A stretch of DNA of 64,000 bases from Chaenocephalus aceratus (GCA_023974075.1 JAMFTG010000204.1:175940-239939); one strand, 5' to 3'; shown: positions 47,236-59,003, numbered from the stretch's first letter. Translations and numbers: made by a program. Notes: generated by a model not told the origin, from the letters alone.

Positions 47236-47282
47236 TGTTGCTTTGGAAACAACGTGACGGAGATTAACGGAGAAAAGCAATA

Positions 47283-47592
47283 TTACGTTACGTTATATTT
47301 AGCTGACGCTTTTATCCAGAGCGACTCACAGTAAGTGCGTTCCACCAGGAAGACACAACCTTGAAGAAAACAGAATCATAAAGTACATCAGGCTTCATAG
47401 AGCCAAGTATTTCAAGTGCTGCTCAGCTGGCTTTAGAGGAGCCAGTCCTTTGTTAGTATATAAGTGCTTTGTTAGTAGTTCTATCCTCGAGGTGGAGTCG
47501 AAGGAGATGAGCTTCAGTCTGGAAGGTGTGTGAGCTTTCTGCTGTCCTGATGTCAATGGGAGCTCATTCCACCATCTTGGAGCCAGGACATC
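47283..47592 (-). mobile_element. L2-like LINE 3' fragment (copy C)
   Basis: Minus-strand coding for LAPRWWNELPLTSGQQKAH and LKLISFDSTSRIELLTKHLY, ending in the tail GGATAAAAGCGTCAGCTAAA. It matches copy B at 39538-40125 at about nineteen of every twenty bases by eye. It is 5'-truncated near 47592. Confidence 0.85.
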
Positions 47593-47689
47593 TACACATA
47601 GAGACGGAGAAAGTAAAGGATAACGTTTATGGTTACGTGTGAGCACCCCCGAAGAGGCACGAGCTCTTACGTTGAGTCTGGAGCTTTCA

Positions 47690-47812
47690 ATAAATTCAAT
47701 TTGAAAAAAAACGGGGAAGAAACAAAACGAATATCCGATTAACGAAAGTGAAACCCGAATAGTGCTCCAACGAACGGATATTCGGATATTCGGGTACAGC
47801 CCTAGTGTGTAT
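47690..47812. mobile_element. hAT-like element terminus
   Basis: Contains GAACGGATATTCGGATATTC and ends GGGTACAGCCCTAG, the typical inverted end (CTAGGGCTGTACCCGAATA) of a fish hAT family. The other end was not located. Confidence 0.5.
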
Positions 47813-48200
47813 AAATAATACTAGTGACAGTGACGTGAGCGGTCATGTGGAGACGTGCAGCGCGGATGTAAAGAGCCAGAAGGCTCCCCGGACGCTTCGC
47901 TGTCGTGTCCCGAGTGATAACCGGTCGCTTACGGCTGTGACCCGTTACCCCCGGTGTTCCCGAGTCAGCGCCCCGAGTTACACCGATCAGCGTGCGATTA
48001 CCTGCAGCCATTCACGATGCGTGACGTCATCGGTAAGCGACGGACCCCGAACACATATGGGAGGGCGAACACATATGGTCCATGGGCCAGACCAAATATC
48101 GGTACCACCCGAGGTGGCAAAACATTTGTGGTACCATGTTGTTCATCGGGTCCAGATAACTGTAAGGATTTGCAGTACTCCCTCCTTCTGCTTCCCTTGT
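47813..48200. other. No gene seen
   Basis: Unique GC-rich sequence ahead of the CTGT tract; only ORFs extended by the repeat cross it. Confidence 0.35.
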
Positions 48201-48820
<620 letters not shown>

Positions 48821-48825
48821 CTCCC

Positions 48826-49383
48826 GGGCTGGGCGTGGCTGACCTGCTTCTGGTTCCTGCCAATCATCTCCGCAGCTGCTTCTCATTCATCCTGATCGTC
48901 TACTCATCCACACCTGCTTATTAACCCGGTCTCCTCATCCAGTCTTCACCAGTTCCTCGTCAAGATTACACTGAACTCATCATCACCTCCTCCGCTAGCC
49001 ACGTCCAGCCACTTCCTCGTCGGATTCCTCCGCTCTCCACGCTACCCGCTCCAGCCTGCTCGCTCCCTCGCTCTGAAACCCCTGCTCGCCACACTCCTGT
49101 CTGCTAGGACAACTCTAACTCCTACTCCAACCTACTCGCTCTCGGGAGCGTACAGACTCAGGCTCAGGCCTCCTCTCCTCTGCCTGGCGATATCCCCAGC
49201 TCACTCCGGAGCCTCGGCTGAGGATCTCCATTCCCTAGTTCTTTATCCCCTTTCCTGGACTATATTACTCAGTTAGTATCCCCTGTCACGATCAGAAAAT
49301 AAACCTTTTGCTACAAGCTCCTGTTTCTCTGTCCGTGTTTGTATTGTGCGTTCAGTCCTGAAAAGCGATCACGGAGCTTAACA
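48826..49383 (+). mobile_element. LTR-like block (probable Gypsy-type LTR remnant)
   Basis: CT-rich sequence with CACACCTGCTTATTAACCCG, repeated CTCGCT motifs, then GAAAATAAACCTTTTGC (poly(A) signal) and a T/G-rich U5-like end GTGTTTGTATTGTGCGTTCAG, closing at AGCTTAACA. This order is typical of fish Ty3/Gypsy LTRs. The 5' end is replaced by the (CTGT)n tract, and no internal region follows. Confidence 0.45.
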
Positions 49384-49970
49384 ATAAGTACATTACGCCA
49401 TGATAGACTTTCCAGCTGAGTCGCTTAGCGGAGTTACGTGCTACCCCGTTATTCATCAAATAACGCATGTTGTCACAGCGTGGCGTCTGTTCTGTGTCTG
49501 CTCTGTGGGACAGGTAGTGAAACCGGCCTGAATGAATATTATATCAGCTTTCTATGTTCTATTTGGAATATATTCAGATTGTTGGGGAAGAAGCTCATTG
49601 TGTTATTGGAGCCGCATGTTATCGCATTTTACATGTTATCGGACACTGCGTCTGATGTACCGGTCTGTAGACATACATGTTTAGTTAAGATTAAGTTAAT
49701 ATTTCAAAGTGATGAAACTTCCTGCCTTCTTAAGGAGCAAGAATGCAGACTCGTATATTTGAATGTATATTTTATTGCATTACTTAAGTGTAAAGACTCT
49801 ATATATATATATATAAGATAATACATGAACACTCATAGCCTCCCCACGTTGCGTTGGTGTGTTGCAGGTTCCACATGCTGCTACTGTCTCTAGCAACTAC
49901 CTGAACATGGACCCAGAGGCGCGGCACCAACGCGGCCACGCCTGGAGGGCCTCATCCATTGCACATCTCA
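49384..49970. other. No gene seen; (TA)n tract
   Basis: AT-rich sequence with (TA)n near 49799-49815. It may be the upstream part of the transposon-associated gene at 49975-53330; TTGCAG at 49861-49866 could be a splice acceptor. Confidence 0.4.
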
Positions 49971-49974
49971 AGAT

Positions 49975-52900
49975 GAAGACTCCACCCTGGTATCACCAAG
50001 AGACGGACAGCATGCACCGATCTTAGACATCGCAAAGGACTTGCCAGAGGATGTCATACCGCCGGTCACCTGCCATAGGAAGGGCAGAAGCATCTTTACG
50101 ATGAAAAAGGACCTTGATGTCACCAAGAGAGACAATAACCCTGCATCAGAAGGTTCCAGAAAGTCAGCCAGACTAACGCCACACCAATCAAGGGTACACA
50201 CGGAGGAATGCATCTTCTGTGAGAAAACCAACAAGTACGTGAAAGGCCTAAAGACGAGAGAGCCTTTGACCCGGTGTGCTGGGCTCCGGGCAGATGATTC
50301 GATCAGGACGGCTGCATCGGGGAAACTGGACGACAGGATCCTTGCCATCGTCAGCAGAGAGCTGGTGGCTGCTGAAGGCCACGACCACTTGCTACCGCCT
50401 GTGCACCAAGGACGCAGCTCCTGTAGCGGCTAGCAGTGCGCCAGATGGAGAGGACACTAACGAGACCAATGATGATGGTGTGCAGTGTGATGAGAAACAG
50501 TCATGCAGTGAACTATTCTCATGGATCAGAGAGGAACTGTTTCCCAGCCCTGCTGCGCTCCCACTGATCGACTCCACAGCTCGACGGGCCTCACGTATGG
50601 ATGGTCTCGGTATAGCCAACCCATCCACAAAGAAACACGTCCGCCGGAAGCTGGAGAGTGCATCTGGAGAAGCACTCCACATCCTTCAGAACGATAAGTA
50701 TCCAGACAGCCTCTCCTGGTCTAAGCTTTGAAAGCACATCAAGCACTCCAGGCTGAGCTGCAGGTCACGAGGTCAGCAAAGACAGAGGACAGTATCAGCA
50801 AGGCAGCACTGAGGATGCGAGATGATGTCAAGAAGCGAGATGACGTCCAGGCACCTCAGACATCAGAGCAGGAGCAGAGGGACGGTACCATCCCATCCTC
50901 AGTGCCCGTGTTCCTGCACACATCGCTGACGGCTCCACAGACCGCACACACCCTCCCAGAGAGCACAGAGGCTCTGTGGCCAGGACCTGGTTCATGCCAT
51001 TACCTGCGGCAAGACGAAGCCCACGAAGCCCACCATGCTGCCCTTTGCTCTGAAGCCACTCGCGGGGCATGTGGAGCCGGCACACACCCTCACCCGACCT
51101 GGTCATGGTGTGTCGTTCTCCCAGGTCCAGGAGAGAGACTCAGCTCGGTGTCTGCAGAGGCTGTCGCTGTCAGAAGGCAGCGTTGCTCTGCCAAGGAGCA
51201 TCCACCCTGGGGTGTTCGCCACGTTAGCATGGGACAACACTGAGCGCCTCGAAGAGACGGGCAGTGGAGAGGGAACGTCCCGCAGAGTCAATGGCCTCCA
51301 GGCTAAAGTCGGCAGCCCCCAGCCGCCCAGGCCCATGCCTGTTCGGTTGGTGGTGGCGAAGTCGATTGGGACTTGGCTTGGTAACTGGAAGGTCACCAGT
51401 TCAAGTCCCGACAAGACCAAGTGCTACCGAGGTGTCCCTGAGCAAGGCACCGTTCCCCACACTGCTCCTAACACTAGGATGGGTCAAATGCAGAGAAACT
51501 ATTTCCCCACGAGGGATTAATAAAAGTCCATCCATCATTCTGGAGGAAACAAAGAAGAGAAGCAGCAGCACCGGTCCATTGCTGCTGCCCACCTCCAACA
51601 CTGCCTGTGGAACTGATGGAGCAGTTGGATCGATCCACTGAGTCAGGACCACACAGATCCGGTGAGCTCGTCCACGGGGATTGGAGCGCCTCCAGATGTT
51701 GCAATGGCCGACTGAAGGCTCGCACCATGGGAGAGGCGGCATACCAAGCGTTCAAAGCAGAACGCTTGGAGACAGAACAACGAACAGTAGAGTTGGAACC
51801 CTGCAGAAACAGAACGGGAAGACTCTCCAACTCATCAGAGAGAAACTGGTGGTGAAGGTGAAGGCAAGCAGGTTGTCCTGAAAGCAGACACAAACCTGAT
51901 CGGGCGCATGATCCTCATCGCCCAGACCAGACACCTCCACATCAGAGATGTCCGAGTGCGCCCACTGGGGCCACGACCAGGGGCCCTCTCCAGCAGTGAG
52001 GCTCTCTCCGAGAGACTAACAAAGAGCCCGAGAGCTGGAGAGGAAGACATGCCAGACCCATGAGCACGCATCGGTGACGGAACGAGTGATGATCAGAAAC
52101 TGAAGGGAGATGACAAAACATTTGAACAGTTGGCAGAGACCGCTCCGTCCCTAGCTCTGCACGAGGGCGCTCGCAGTCGCAGCATTGATGTCGTGTTCGA
52201 TGTCTACTGGAAGACGTCTATCAGGAATGCCGAGAGATGCAACAGAGGCGCCACCGGCGGCACGCAATGGAAGAACATTGCAGCAGGCCGCAATATTCAT
52301 CAAAGGAGAAAGTTAACCCCGAGAACAAGACGAGCCGGGTTGAACTCTTGGTGGAACAGAGGAAGCAACCTGCAAAGAGAGAGAGGCTCCAGGACAGGTC
52401 GCTGTGCGTGACCTGTGGCGAGGCATGCCACCTGATCACCAAGGATCCCTGGCATGAAACCCAAGATCTGAGATCAACCCGAGAAGAAGCTGATCTACGA
52501 AGCATGCTACTTCATGCCAGACACGCTTCAGGGGATGGTTATGGGTCCATAATCATCACAGCTGAAGACCCTGATGAAGACACTGTGCCTTGGCCTCAGC
52601 AAGACGATGGCCTGCCCTCTGTGTCAGAAGGGTGGTGCACAGAGTCGTACACGATACATAGGCATTGGTAAACTAGCGAGCTCCCTGGGCGAGGAAGTCT
52701 GCCAAGGTCTTGTTGGACTACATGCTCTCTCTGGGTGTGACACGGTCAGTGCGTTCGCTGGTCGTGGAAAGTGAAGTGCACTGAAGCGTCTGAAGGAGAA
52801 TGAGACCTGCCAAGAGGCCTTCAGGCGTCTTGGTGAAGCACGGGATGTGTCTGCTGACCTATTCGATAAGATGCAGGACTCTGTTTGCCGGTTGTATGCA

Positions 52901-53330
52901 TCCTCATCCGCCACCTCTGGTGTCAATGAACTCCGCACCAACTCTTCTGTGCTCAACGGGGAGAGGTGGAATCCAGCCAACTGCCAACATGCACGTCCTC
53001 CGCACGAACTATCAGACAGCGATTTGGCGACGCTGTCTTGTGAGTGAACCTGCTGTGCCAGACCCCACGGGCTGTGGCTGGACTACAGGTGCCGATGGCA
53101 GTCTGGAAATAGAATGGATGCAGGGATCACCGGCACCTGATGCAGTATTGCAGCTGATGTCCTGCAAGTGTGCACGTATCTGCAAACTTCCAGCCTGTGT
53201 GTGCCTGGAGAACCAACTGAAGTGCACGGACATGTGCACACTGCAGACATGCACCAACCAGAGAAGTGAAGATGAGGACGAAGTCGCAGTGGAACTGGAC
53301 GAGTCTGACACTGGTGATGAAGAGAACTGA
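49975..53330 (+). pseudogene. Decayed transposon-associated gene with Cys-rich C-terminus
   Basis: Fragments in several frames line up, in order, with a large protein family found in multiple copies in fish and other animals. They are: CIFCEKTNKYVKGLKTRE with REPLTR (50210-50270), KKHVRRKLESASGEALHI (50630-50690), QALQAELQVTRSAKTEDSIS (50740-50800), HPGVFATLAWDNTERLEE (51200-51260), GKQVVLKADTNLIGRMILIA (51860-51920), RSIDVVFDVYWKTSIRNAER (52170-52230), EEADLRSMLLHARHASGDGY (52480-52540), GLHALSGCDTVSAFAGRGK (52715-52770), and YQTAIWRRCL followed by SPAPDAVLQLMSC and a CVC/C-rich end with an acidic tail (53010-53330). The middle of the protein is deleted and a SINE interrupts it. The function is unknown. 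The EEAD and GCDT motifs recall FEN/PIN nucleases (inference). Confidence 0.75.
51340..51535 (+). mobile_element. tRNA-derived SINE
   Basis: A pol III-like head (GGCGAAGTCGATTGGGACTT with B-box-like CCAGTTCAAGTCCC) is followed by CCTGAGCAAGGCACC, CACACTGCTCC and a tail GATGGGTCAAATGCAGAG, ending GGGATTAATAAAAGT. This layout is the common fish SINE type. It splits the transposon-associated gene, so it inserted after that element. Target duplications are not clear. Confidence 0.75.
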
Positions 53331-53339
53331 CAATGTTTT

Positions 53340-53985
53340 GTTTCTGCAATGGTCTGGACTTTATAGTCATACCGGTACAACTTCAGATGCATGTATAGTA
53401 CCCATGAAGTGCATGGCACGTCACTGTCGATGAGTACAAACTGATGTATACTCAAGTACTGGGTAAATATGTAAGTATTTCAAACTAGACTTGCCCCCAT
53501 GAATATGTCTTGACCTTGTGAAGGAGTTCTACGTGTAAAACTGGTAGTATAGTGGACTGTCTAGTTGGCTGGTCAAAGCTAGACACTGCAGACATGTACA
53601 TGTAACCATGTTATGCAGTTCCATGTTTTTGTTGGTTTTTTTCAAGTAATAATAATTGTATTTGGCTAAAATATTGTCCAAGTAACTTTAGAATGACCTG
53701 TCTAACTGAACAACTCCATAAGAACAACGCATTAAAGGGTGGACTTCATGTTGGTATTTGAGGTGTATGAACATTCAAGCCACATTTTACGCCTTCGGAT
53801 TTGGCGCTTCGGGTCATTGTATTCAATAGCTGATTTCTATGACTAAGCTAGCACTCTGGAACGTCTATCATACCAACATATCATCTATAGATATATTCCA
53901 CTTGAAAACACTTTGGGTGGTACCGATAAGTGGAAATCCAGGTATGGGCCCATGGACTAATATGGTACTGCCACCAGCGCCATAT
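53340..53985. other. 3' flank of the decayed gene; no gene seen
   Basis: AT-rich sequence with no domain. ATTAAAG near 53730 could be a weak poly(A) signal. Confidence 0.4.
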
Positions 53986-54135
53986 AGACTGAGAGTTACG
54001 TCATCTCCGTTCACTCCACTTTGTTACAGCAATGGCGGATCGTGGAGCCTCTCAATCGTTCCCCGGAAGTTAGCGCTAAGGCTGGCAGAGCTGTAGAGTT
54101 GCAGCATAATAGACCGTTCGTGACGGACTTTTAAA
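53986..54135. promoter_or_regulatory. Promoter-like block with ETS core, inverted partner at 56570-56700
   Basis: Contains CCAGCGCCATATAGA, GAGTTACG, GCAATGGCGGATCG and TCGTTCCCCGGAAGTT, then a possible donor GGTAAGAAG at 54135. The last element includes the ETS core CCGGAAGT. The same motifs occur in inverted order at 56570-56700. Whether these are two related promoters or two ends of a repeat is unclear. Confidence 0.35.
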
Positions 54136-54690
54136 GGTAAGAAGAAGTTTAAAGATTTATATTGCGGATATTATCAGTACATCTGATTCTAATGAACCTG
54201 TGTATTAAAGGATGTCAGTGGATTATCCCTAAATTAGTAGATTTAGGGAACGTTTACAGATAACAGATTAAGCTAGCATACCGAAGCAAGTTAGCAACAC
54301 ACGTTGAACAGCCTTTTAATTGTAAATCCCGTTCTCTTAATGTCATTTCGTCCAACATGTTGAATTAGAGAAGAGGGGCTTCTAAACGGGATTGTATGCG
54401 GGGGAGGAGGGAGTTAAATATTAGATGAATATAACTTTGGTGCGTGTAAGAGTGAGTGTTTTTAGCAGAGCCATATTGTGTCCTTGTGATTCTGTTGATT
54501 ATTACCCGTCTGTATAATGCTGCAGCTCAGCTGATTCTGCATTGATGGCAAAGGGAGAGGGACTTAAGTGAGAGTGAAAACACAAGGTAAGTTTAATACT
54601 ACTGTTTTATATAAGTAAACACCTTATCTCCCCAAGGCATTTCCCATCCAATAGGTGTGCTGTGTGTGTATAACCCTTTCTCCTGTCTGT
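54136..54690. other. No gene seen
   Basis: Could be an intron downstream of the GTAAGAAG site, but no exon is recognised. Confidence 0.3.
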
Positions 54691-54721
54691 TACTCCCTCT
54701 CTCAGCACAAGAACCAGAGGG

Positions 54722-54795
54722 GGGTTCAGGACCCTCACCCTGCACCCTGAGACCCTCACCCTGCACTGAGACCCTCACCCTGCACCCTGAGTCTC
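54722..54795. repeat. Short GACCCTCACCCTGCAC tandem repeat
   Basis: Three to four copies of a 19-26 base unit with ACCCTCACCCTGCACCCTGA. Confidence 0.8.
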
Positions 54796-54915
54796 AACTC
54801 TGTGTTTTTCAAGCCTTTCCCTGGTTTTTTGTATTAAACAAAACATTAATCTTTCCCAATGGTGTGGTTTTTGTTTTGTGAAAAAGTGCACATGCAGTGT
54901 TTGGACATAATTAAA

Positions 54916-55044
54916 TCACATATTTTTTTGCTGTTGGTCGTGAAATTGCTCCTGCTCCCTCCGCTCTGTGTCAGTGGGGAAGCCGTACATTCGTACTCCT
55001 TTCTCTGAGCGATTTGAGCATCCCCAGGCAGCACAGCAAACCAT
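54916..55044 (-). pseudogene. THAP-domain N-terminal fragment
   Basis: From the ATG at 55042-55044 the minus strand encodes MVCCAAWGCSNRSEKGVRMY and GFPTDTERRE, the start of a THAP zinc finger (C2CH DNA-binding domain: first cysteines, then the F-P...R-R stretch). After RREQ similarity ends and the frame closes with a stop at 54916. The expected W, the second half and the final CH pair are absent, and no donor follows. So this is either a first exon whose splice site I cannot see, or a truncated copy. THAP domains occur in host regulators and in P-element-like transposases. GCCACC before ATGG gives an optimal start context. Confidence 0.6.
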
Positions 55045-55915
55045 GGTGGCGACTAGGAGGCAGCACAGCAAACCATGGTGGCGACTAGGAGGCAGCACAG
55101 CAAACCATGGTGGCTACTAGGAGGCAGCACAGCAAACCATGGTGGCGACTAGGAGGCAGCACAGCAAACCATGGTGGCGACTAGGAGGCAGCACAGCAAA
55201 CCATGGTGGCGACTAGGAGGCAGCACAGCAAACCATGGTGGCTACTAGGAGGCAACACAGCAAACCATGGTGGCGACGAGGAGGCAGCACAGCAAACCAT
55301 GGTGGTGACGAGGAGGCAGCACAGCACACCATGGTGGCGACTAGGAGGCAGCACAGCAAACCATGGTGGCGACTAGGAGGCAGCACAGCACACCATGGTG
55401 GCGACTAGGCGACTAGGAGGCAGCACAGCACACCATGGTGGCGACTAGGAGGCAGCACAGCACACCATGGTGGCGACTAGGCGACTAGGAGGCAGCACAG
55501 CACACCATGGTGGTGACGAGGAGGCAGCACAGCAAACCATGGTGGCGACTAGGAGGCAGCACAGCACACCATGGTGGCGACTAGGCGACTAGGAGGCAGC
55601 ACAGCACACCATGGTGGCGACTAGGAGGCAGCACAGCACACCATGGTGGCGACTAGGCGACTAGGAGGCAGCACAGCAAACCATGATGGCGACTAGGAGG
55701 CAGCACAGCACACCATGGTGGCGACTAGGCGACTAGGAGGCAGCACAGCACACCATGGTGGCGACTAGGAGGCAGCACAGCACACCATGGTGGCGACTAG
55801 GAGGCAGCACAGCACACCATGGTGGCGACTAGGAGGCAGCACAGCACACCATGGTGGCGACTAGGAGGCAGCACAGCACACCATGGTGGCGACTAGGAGG
55901 CAGCACAGCAAACCA
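55026..55915 (-). repeat. 32-bp minisatellite built from the THAP start-codon segment, about 27 copies
   Basis: On the minus strand each unit holds GCCACC, ATGGTTTGCTGTGCTGCC and TCCTAGTC. This is the Kozak context, start codon and first codons (MVCCAA) of the THAP fragment, repeated upstream of it. In most units the short frame is MVCCAAS followed by TAG. Variants are TGTGCTG after ATGG, GACGAGG for GACTAGG, and insertions of GCGACTAG. The unit at 55026-55057 is the one that continues into the THAP reading frame. Confidence 0.92.
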
Positions 55916-56016
55916 GGACAACACGGAGGAAAAGGCACCGACAAACTGCATGATATGCTATTCAATGTTTATTGAACTCCATGTATTTGCAATGGATGTT
56001 CCTAAAACACATTTAA

Positions 56017-56049
<33 letters not shown>

Positions 56050-56560
56050 GCTGCTGCTGCTGCTCGTCCTTTGATAGTCACCTGTCGGTCTCCTGTCCTT
56101 TCTGAAAGCCATAAAGATGACATTAGTCATTTAGATAACTTGTGTCCTCTGTTGCCATGGGGATTACTGAAACTACCATGAATTTAAGAAAGTGGTAGAA
56201 ATGAATCCAATCTGAATTTTAAAGCATTACTTGAGATCCCCTCCCTCTAAATGTATCAATAAACATTAGAAAGTGATGCCCCTGACTACCATACAAGTTT
56301 AAGAAGATAATATTGGTGTTAAAGAATTCAAAGCTATAAATAAACAGAACAGGCTCTTTAACAAGGCACTGTTAGTAACATGTAAACTAGCTGTTCACAA
56401 TAATCCTAATATTATCACTTCATATTAGCAAATTATATTTTATGTTTTAAAACATATTGATGTAAATATATACACATATCGATTTGTTGTATAAATATTG
56501 CAAATCAAAACCTTTATTCACTAATAATTACCACACATCGTAGTTCTATCTCCTGTTATC
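55916..56560. other. No gene; (ATC)n(CTG)n tract at 56017-56063
   Basis: Contains about eleven ATC units followed by five CTG units, then AT-rich unique sequence. Confidence 0.6.
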
Positions 56561-56569
56561 AATGCATTC

Positions 56570-56700
56570 ACATTGCCCGCCATGAACTTCCGGGGAACGA
56601 TCCTCGTCTCCATGAACCACGTGACGATAACCGTGTTTGGACTTCCGTTGTCGTAACTCTTCTATCTATACGGCGCTGGCTGAAGTTAGCTAGATTTCAC
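56570..56700 (-). promoter_or_regulatory. Promoter-like block (ETS core, CACGTG), inverted relative of 53986-54135
   Basis: On the minus strand: CCAGCGCCGTATAGA, AGAGTTACG, an E-box CACGTG, GATCGTTCCCCGGAAGTT and ATGGCGGGC. It shares order and sequence with 53986-54075 on the plus strand. It lies 0.7 kb upstream (minus-strand sense) of the THAP minisatellite. Confidence 0.35.
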
Positions 56701-57435
56701 TGTTTCTCTTTAGAAAACACTTTGGGAACCCCTGCTCTAGACGAAAGGAAAGGAGGTTTCAAGCTTCCTTTATAGCCTCCTTGAGCTTAGGAACCACTGG
56801 ACCTCCCTCACCGAAAGGAGAGGAGAAAATGCTGCCCCACAATGCAATGCAGCCGCAGCATTAGCCGTCACTCAACAGTCGGCCGTTCACGGAAACAACC
56901 GATTATGACGGAGAAATTATATCATGAAAGTTACGGTGCTTATTAAGCATTTTAAAACATAGGTGGTAAGTTACAAAGTGCTTTGTTCTGAACGTTCATC
57001 AGTATTATAATCAGAGAGAGAAATATGAATGTTAGTTTTTACTGAAGTTATCAAATAAAGTCAACATAAAGGAAAGGATTTAACTTCAGTTAGACAGCCA
57101 TCATACTGAATACATATTTACTGTGCATGTGTGCAAACATGGATGGCATATAGCTGTCTAACAGAAGTTAAATACATACAGATAATTGTTATTTATCAAG
57201 ATCTAGCCATTTATGAAATAGCTTTCTTAATAGCTATGTTTTAGTGACGTTCAAGATCATTAAACACGACTTAAATTGTTAGTATAACCTTAAGAAATGA
57301 ATTCACATAACTCCCACGGAGCTGTGAGCACTTAGACATGTATGTGACGCTTTTCCGCTCATCTTCCAGTTAGGTTTTCCTCTGTTGAAATGGACCAGCT
57401 GTGAAGGTGGGGGCGGGGCTTCTATACGTGAGAAG
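56701..57435. other. No gene; 21-bp inverted repeat at 57078-57173
   Basis: ATTTAACTTCAGTTAGACAGC (57078-57098) and its complement at 57153-57173 pair with one mismatch around 54 bases. GAAAGGAGAGGAGA and CCCCACAATGCAATGC occur near 56813-56850. Otherwise AT-rich without coding signal. Confidence 0.5.
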
Positions 57436-57439
57436 TGAA

Positions 57440-57712
57440 AACAGTTCCGCATAGTCTGCTCTCCTGTATCCTCCCTTTCGTCTCCTCCTTCACCCCTCCT
57501 CCCTCATCCCTCCTCCCTCACCCCTCCTCGACTCCTCCGTGTGCATTTCAGCTATTGGGATGTCCTTCAAAATGGCGTGTCTTGATCAATTTCCGTGTCA
57601 AGTCCCGGAGGAGGGGAAGAGAGGAGTCGAAGAGGGGTATTGGGATGAGGCTCAAGTCTTGGGGAGAGGAGTCGAGGATAGGAGTCGAGGAGGGGAAATT
57701 TGAGTATTGAGA
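57440..57712. mobile_element. Partial copy of the GAGTCGAGGAGGGG element
   Basis: Contains GATGTCCTTCAAAATGGCG, ATTTCCGTGTCAAGTCCCGG and runs of GAGTCGAGGAGGGGAAATTT. All match the right-hand part of the element at 57820-58958. It lacks a recognisable GGCCCTTTCTC terminus, so it is a fragment or a diverged relative. Confidence 0.6.
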
Positions 57713-57819
57713 AACCTCTACTGGCAACCACACTCTTTTCACAACTTCGGGACAGACTGCGCATGCTCACAACACATGAACTCTCACCCCACTGCTCACA
57801 ATAGCGATGCAAATATTAT

Positions 57820-58958
57820 GGCCCTTTCTCATTTCTCGAACTCCCCTCCTCGACTCCTATCCTCGATACTTAGTCCCGCCCACAGGAGATGCGAGCGGAG
57901 GAGCCGAGGAGGGGAACCGAGGAGAGAGGAGGGGAAGCAGCAGGCGGTTAGAGGAAGGAGAACTCCTCTCCTCTGAGCGGTCATCTTAAAGAGACGTCCA
58001 TTAGTGATGACAGGAGGCTCAGCCTCTGTCTGACGGACACACGTGTTCAAGACCACTTCTATCTACTTTGATTCATTCACAGGGCGGTATAATGAGACAA
58101 TAACAGGCTACAGATGCGGACACGCACACACACATATATATGTATATATTTATATAAATATATACAATTTCAGAATCAAACAGAGCACTCTCATAATAAC
58201 GTAACACTATCAGAGACTGGATATATCCCCCCCCCCTCTCTGCTCGCTACAATGAGGAAAATAAATTACGGGCCAAAAGTTGTATTTACAAGTAAGCAGA
58301 GGACACCAAACCAGCTGAGACCTGTCTGTCCGCTGCATCTACGCACTGTACCACACACACCTACACACTGTACCACACACACACACACACACACTGTAAC
58401 ACACACACCTACACCACACACACGCTTATACAGCTCCTAAAACAGGCTACAGCCGTTGTGTATTTTATTGTGAAGCACTGAATGGTTTTAGAAAAGTATG
58501 GACTCTTTGTTTGTAGATATCTACTAAACTACAGCAAAGAGAGTAGGCCTGTTCCACTGAGTGATACATATTATACACACTGCTCTGCTTCCTGCACCTC
58601 ACAGCTGTTCTCTCTGTAAACATCGCATCAGTTAATAAAATAATATCCAGGGGATGCATGCAGAGCTGTGATTGGCTGAGATAAGTCCGGCCGTGCGTCA
58701 CGACTCTTTGAAACATCTCTGTTGCCGGAAATGCATCCACGAAGGAGCCGTGGAGGACCGTGGAGGACCCATCAGTGTCTCCTCGGTTAGAGCTCCTCCA
58801 GAGAGCCTCCTCGACGCTCGATCCTCGATCCTCGAAGTGCATTTAGAGAAATTAGATGTCCTTCAACATGGCGCGCTAAAATTCATTTCCGGGTCACTAC
58901 CGGAGGACCGAGGAGTCGAGGAGTCGAGGAGGGGGATTTGATGAAATGAGAAAGGGCC
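57820..58958. mobile_element. PIF/Harbinger-like non-autonomous element
   Basis: Left terminus GGCCCTTTCTCATTTC (57820) is exactly inverted at the right terminus (GAAATGAGAAAGGGCC ending at 58958), and the inverted homology continues through CCCCTCCTCGACTCCT-like sequence. Both flanks are TAT (57817-57819, 58959-58961), a 3-base target duplication as in Harbinger-type elements, though TAT departs from the usual TWA. At 1.1 kb with no transposase it is non-autonomous. It ends 45 bases before the ETS sites of polr2d. Confidence 0.65.
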
Positions 58959-59003
58959 TATATCAGCACCGAGCTCTTATTTTGAAGGAGAAGGAAACTA
59001 CGG

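Noticed and set aside
50041..50433. Independent gene of 130 codons
   Set aside because: It is the N-terminal fragment of the larger decayed transposon-associated gene; the family continues in another frame after about 50385.
57435..57976. Overlapping 60-90 codon ORFs
   Set aside because: They cover GAGTCGAGG-type transposon sequence, open in several frames.
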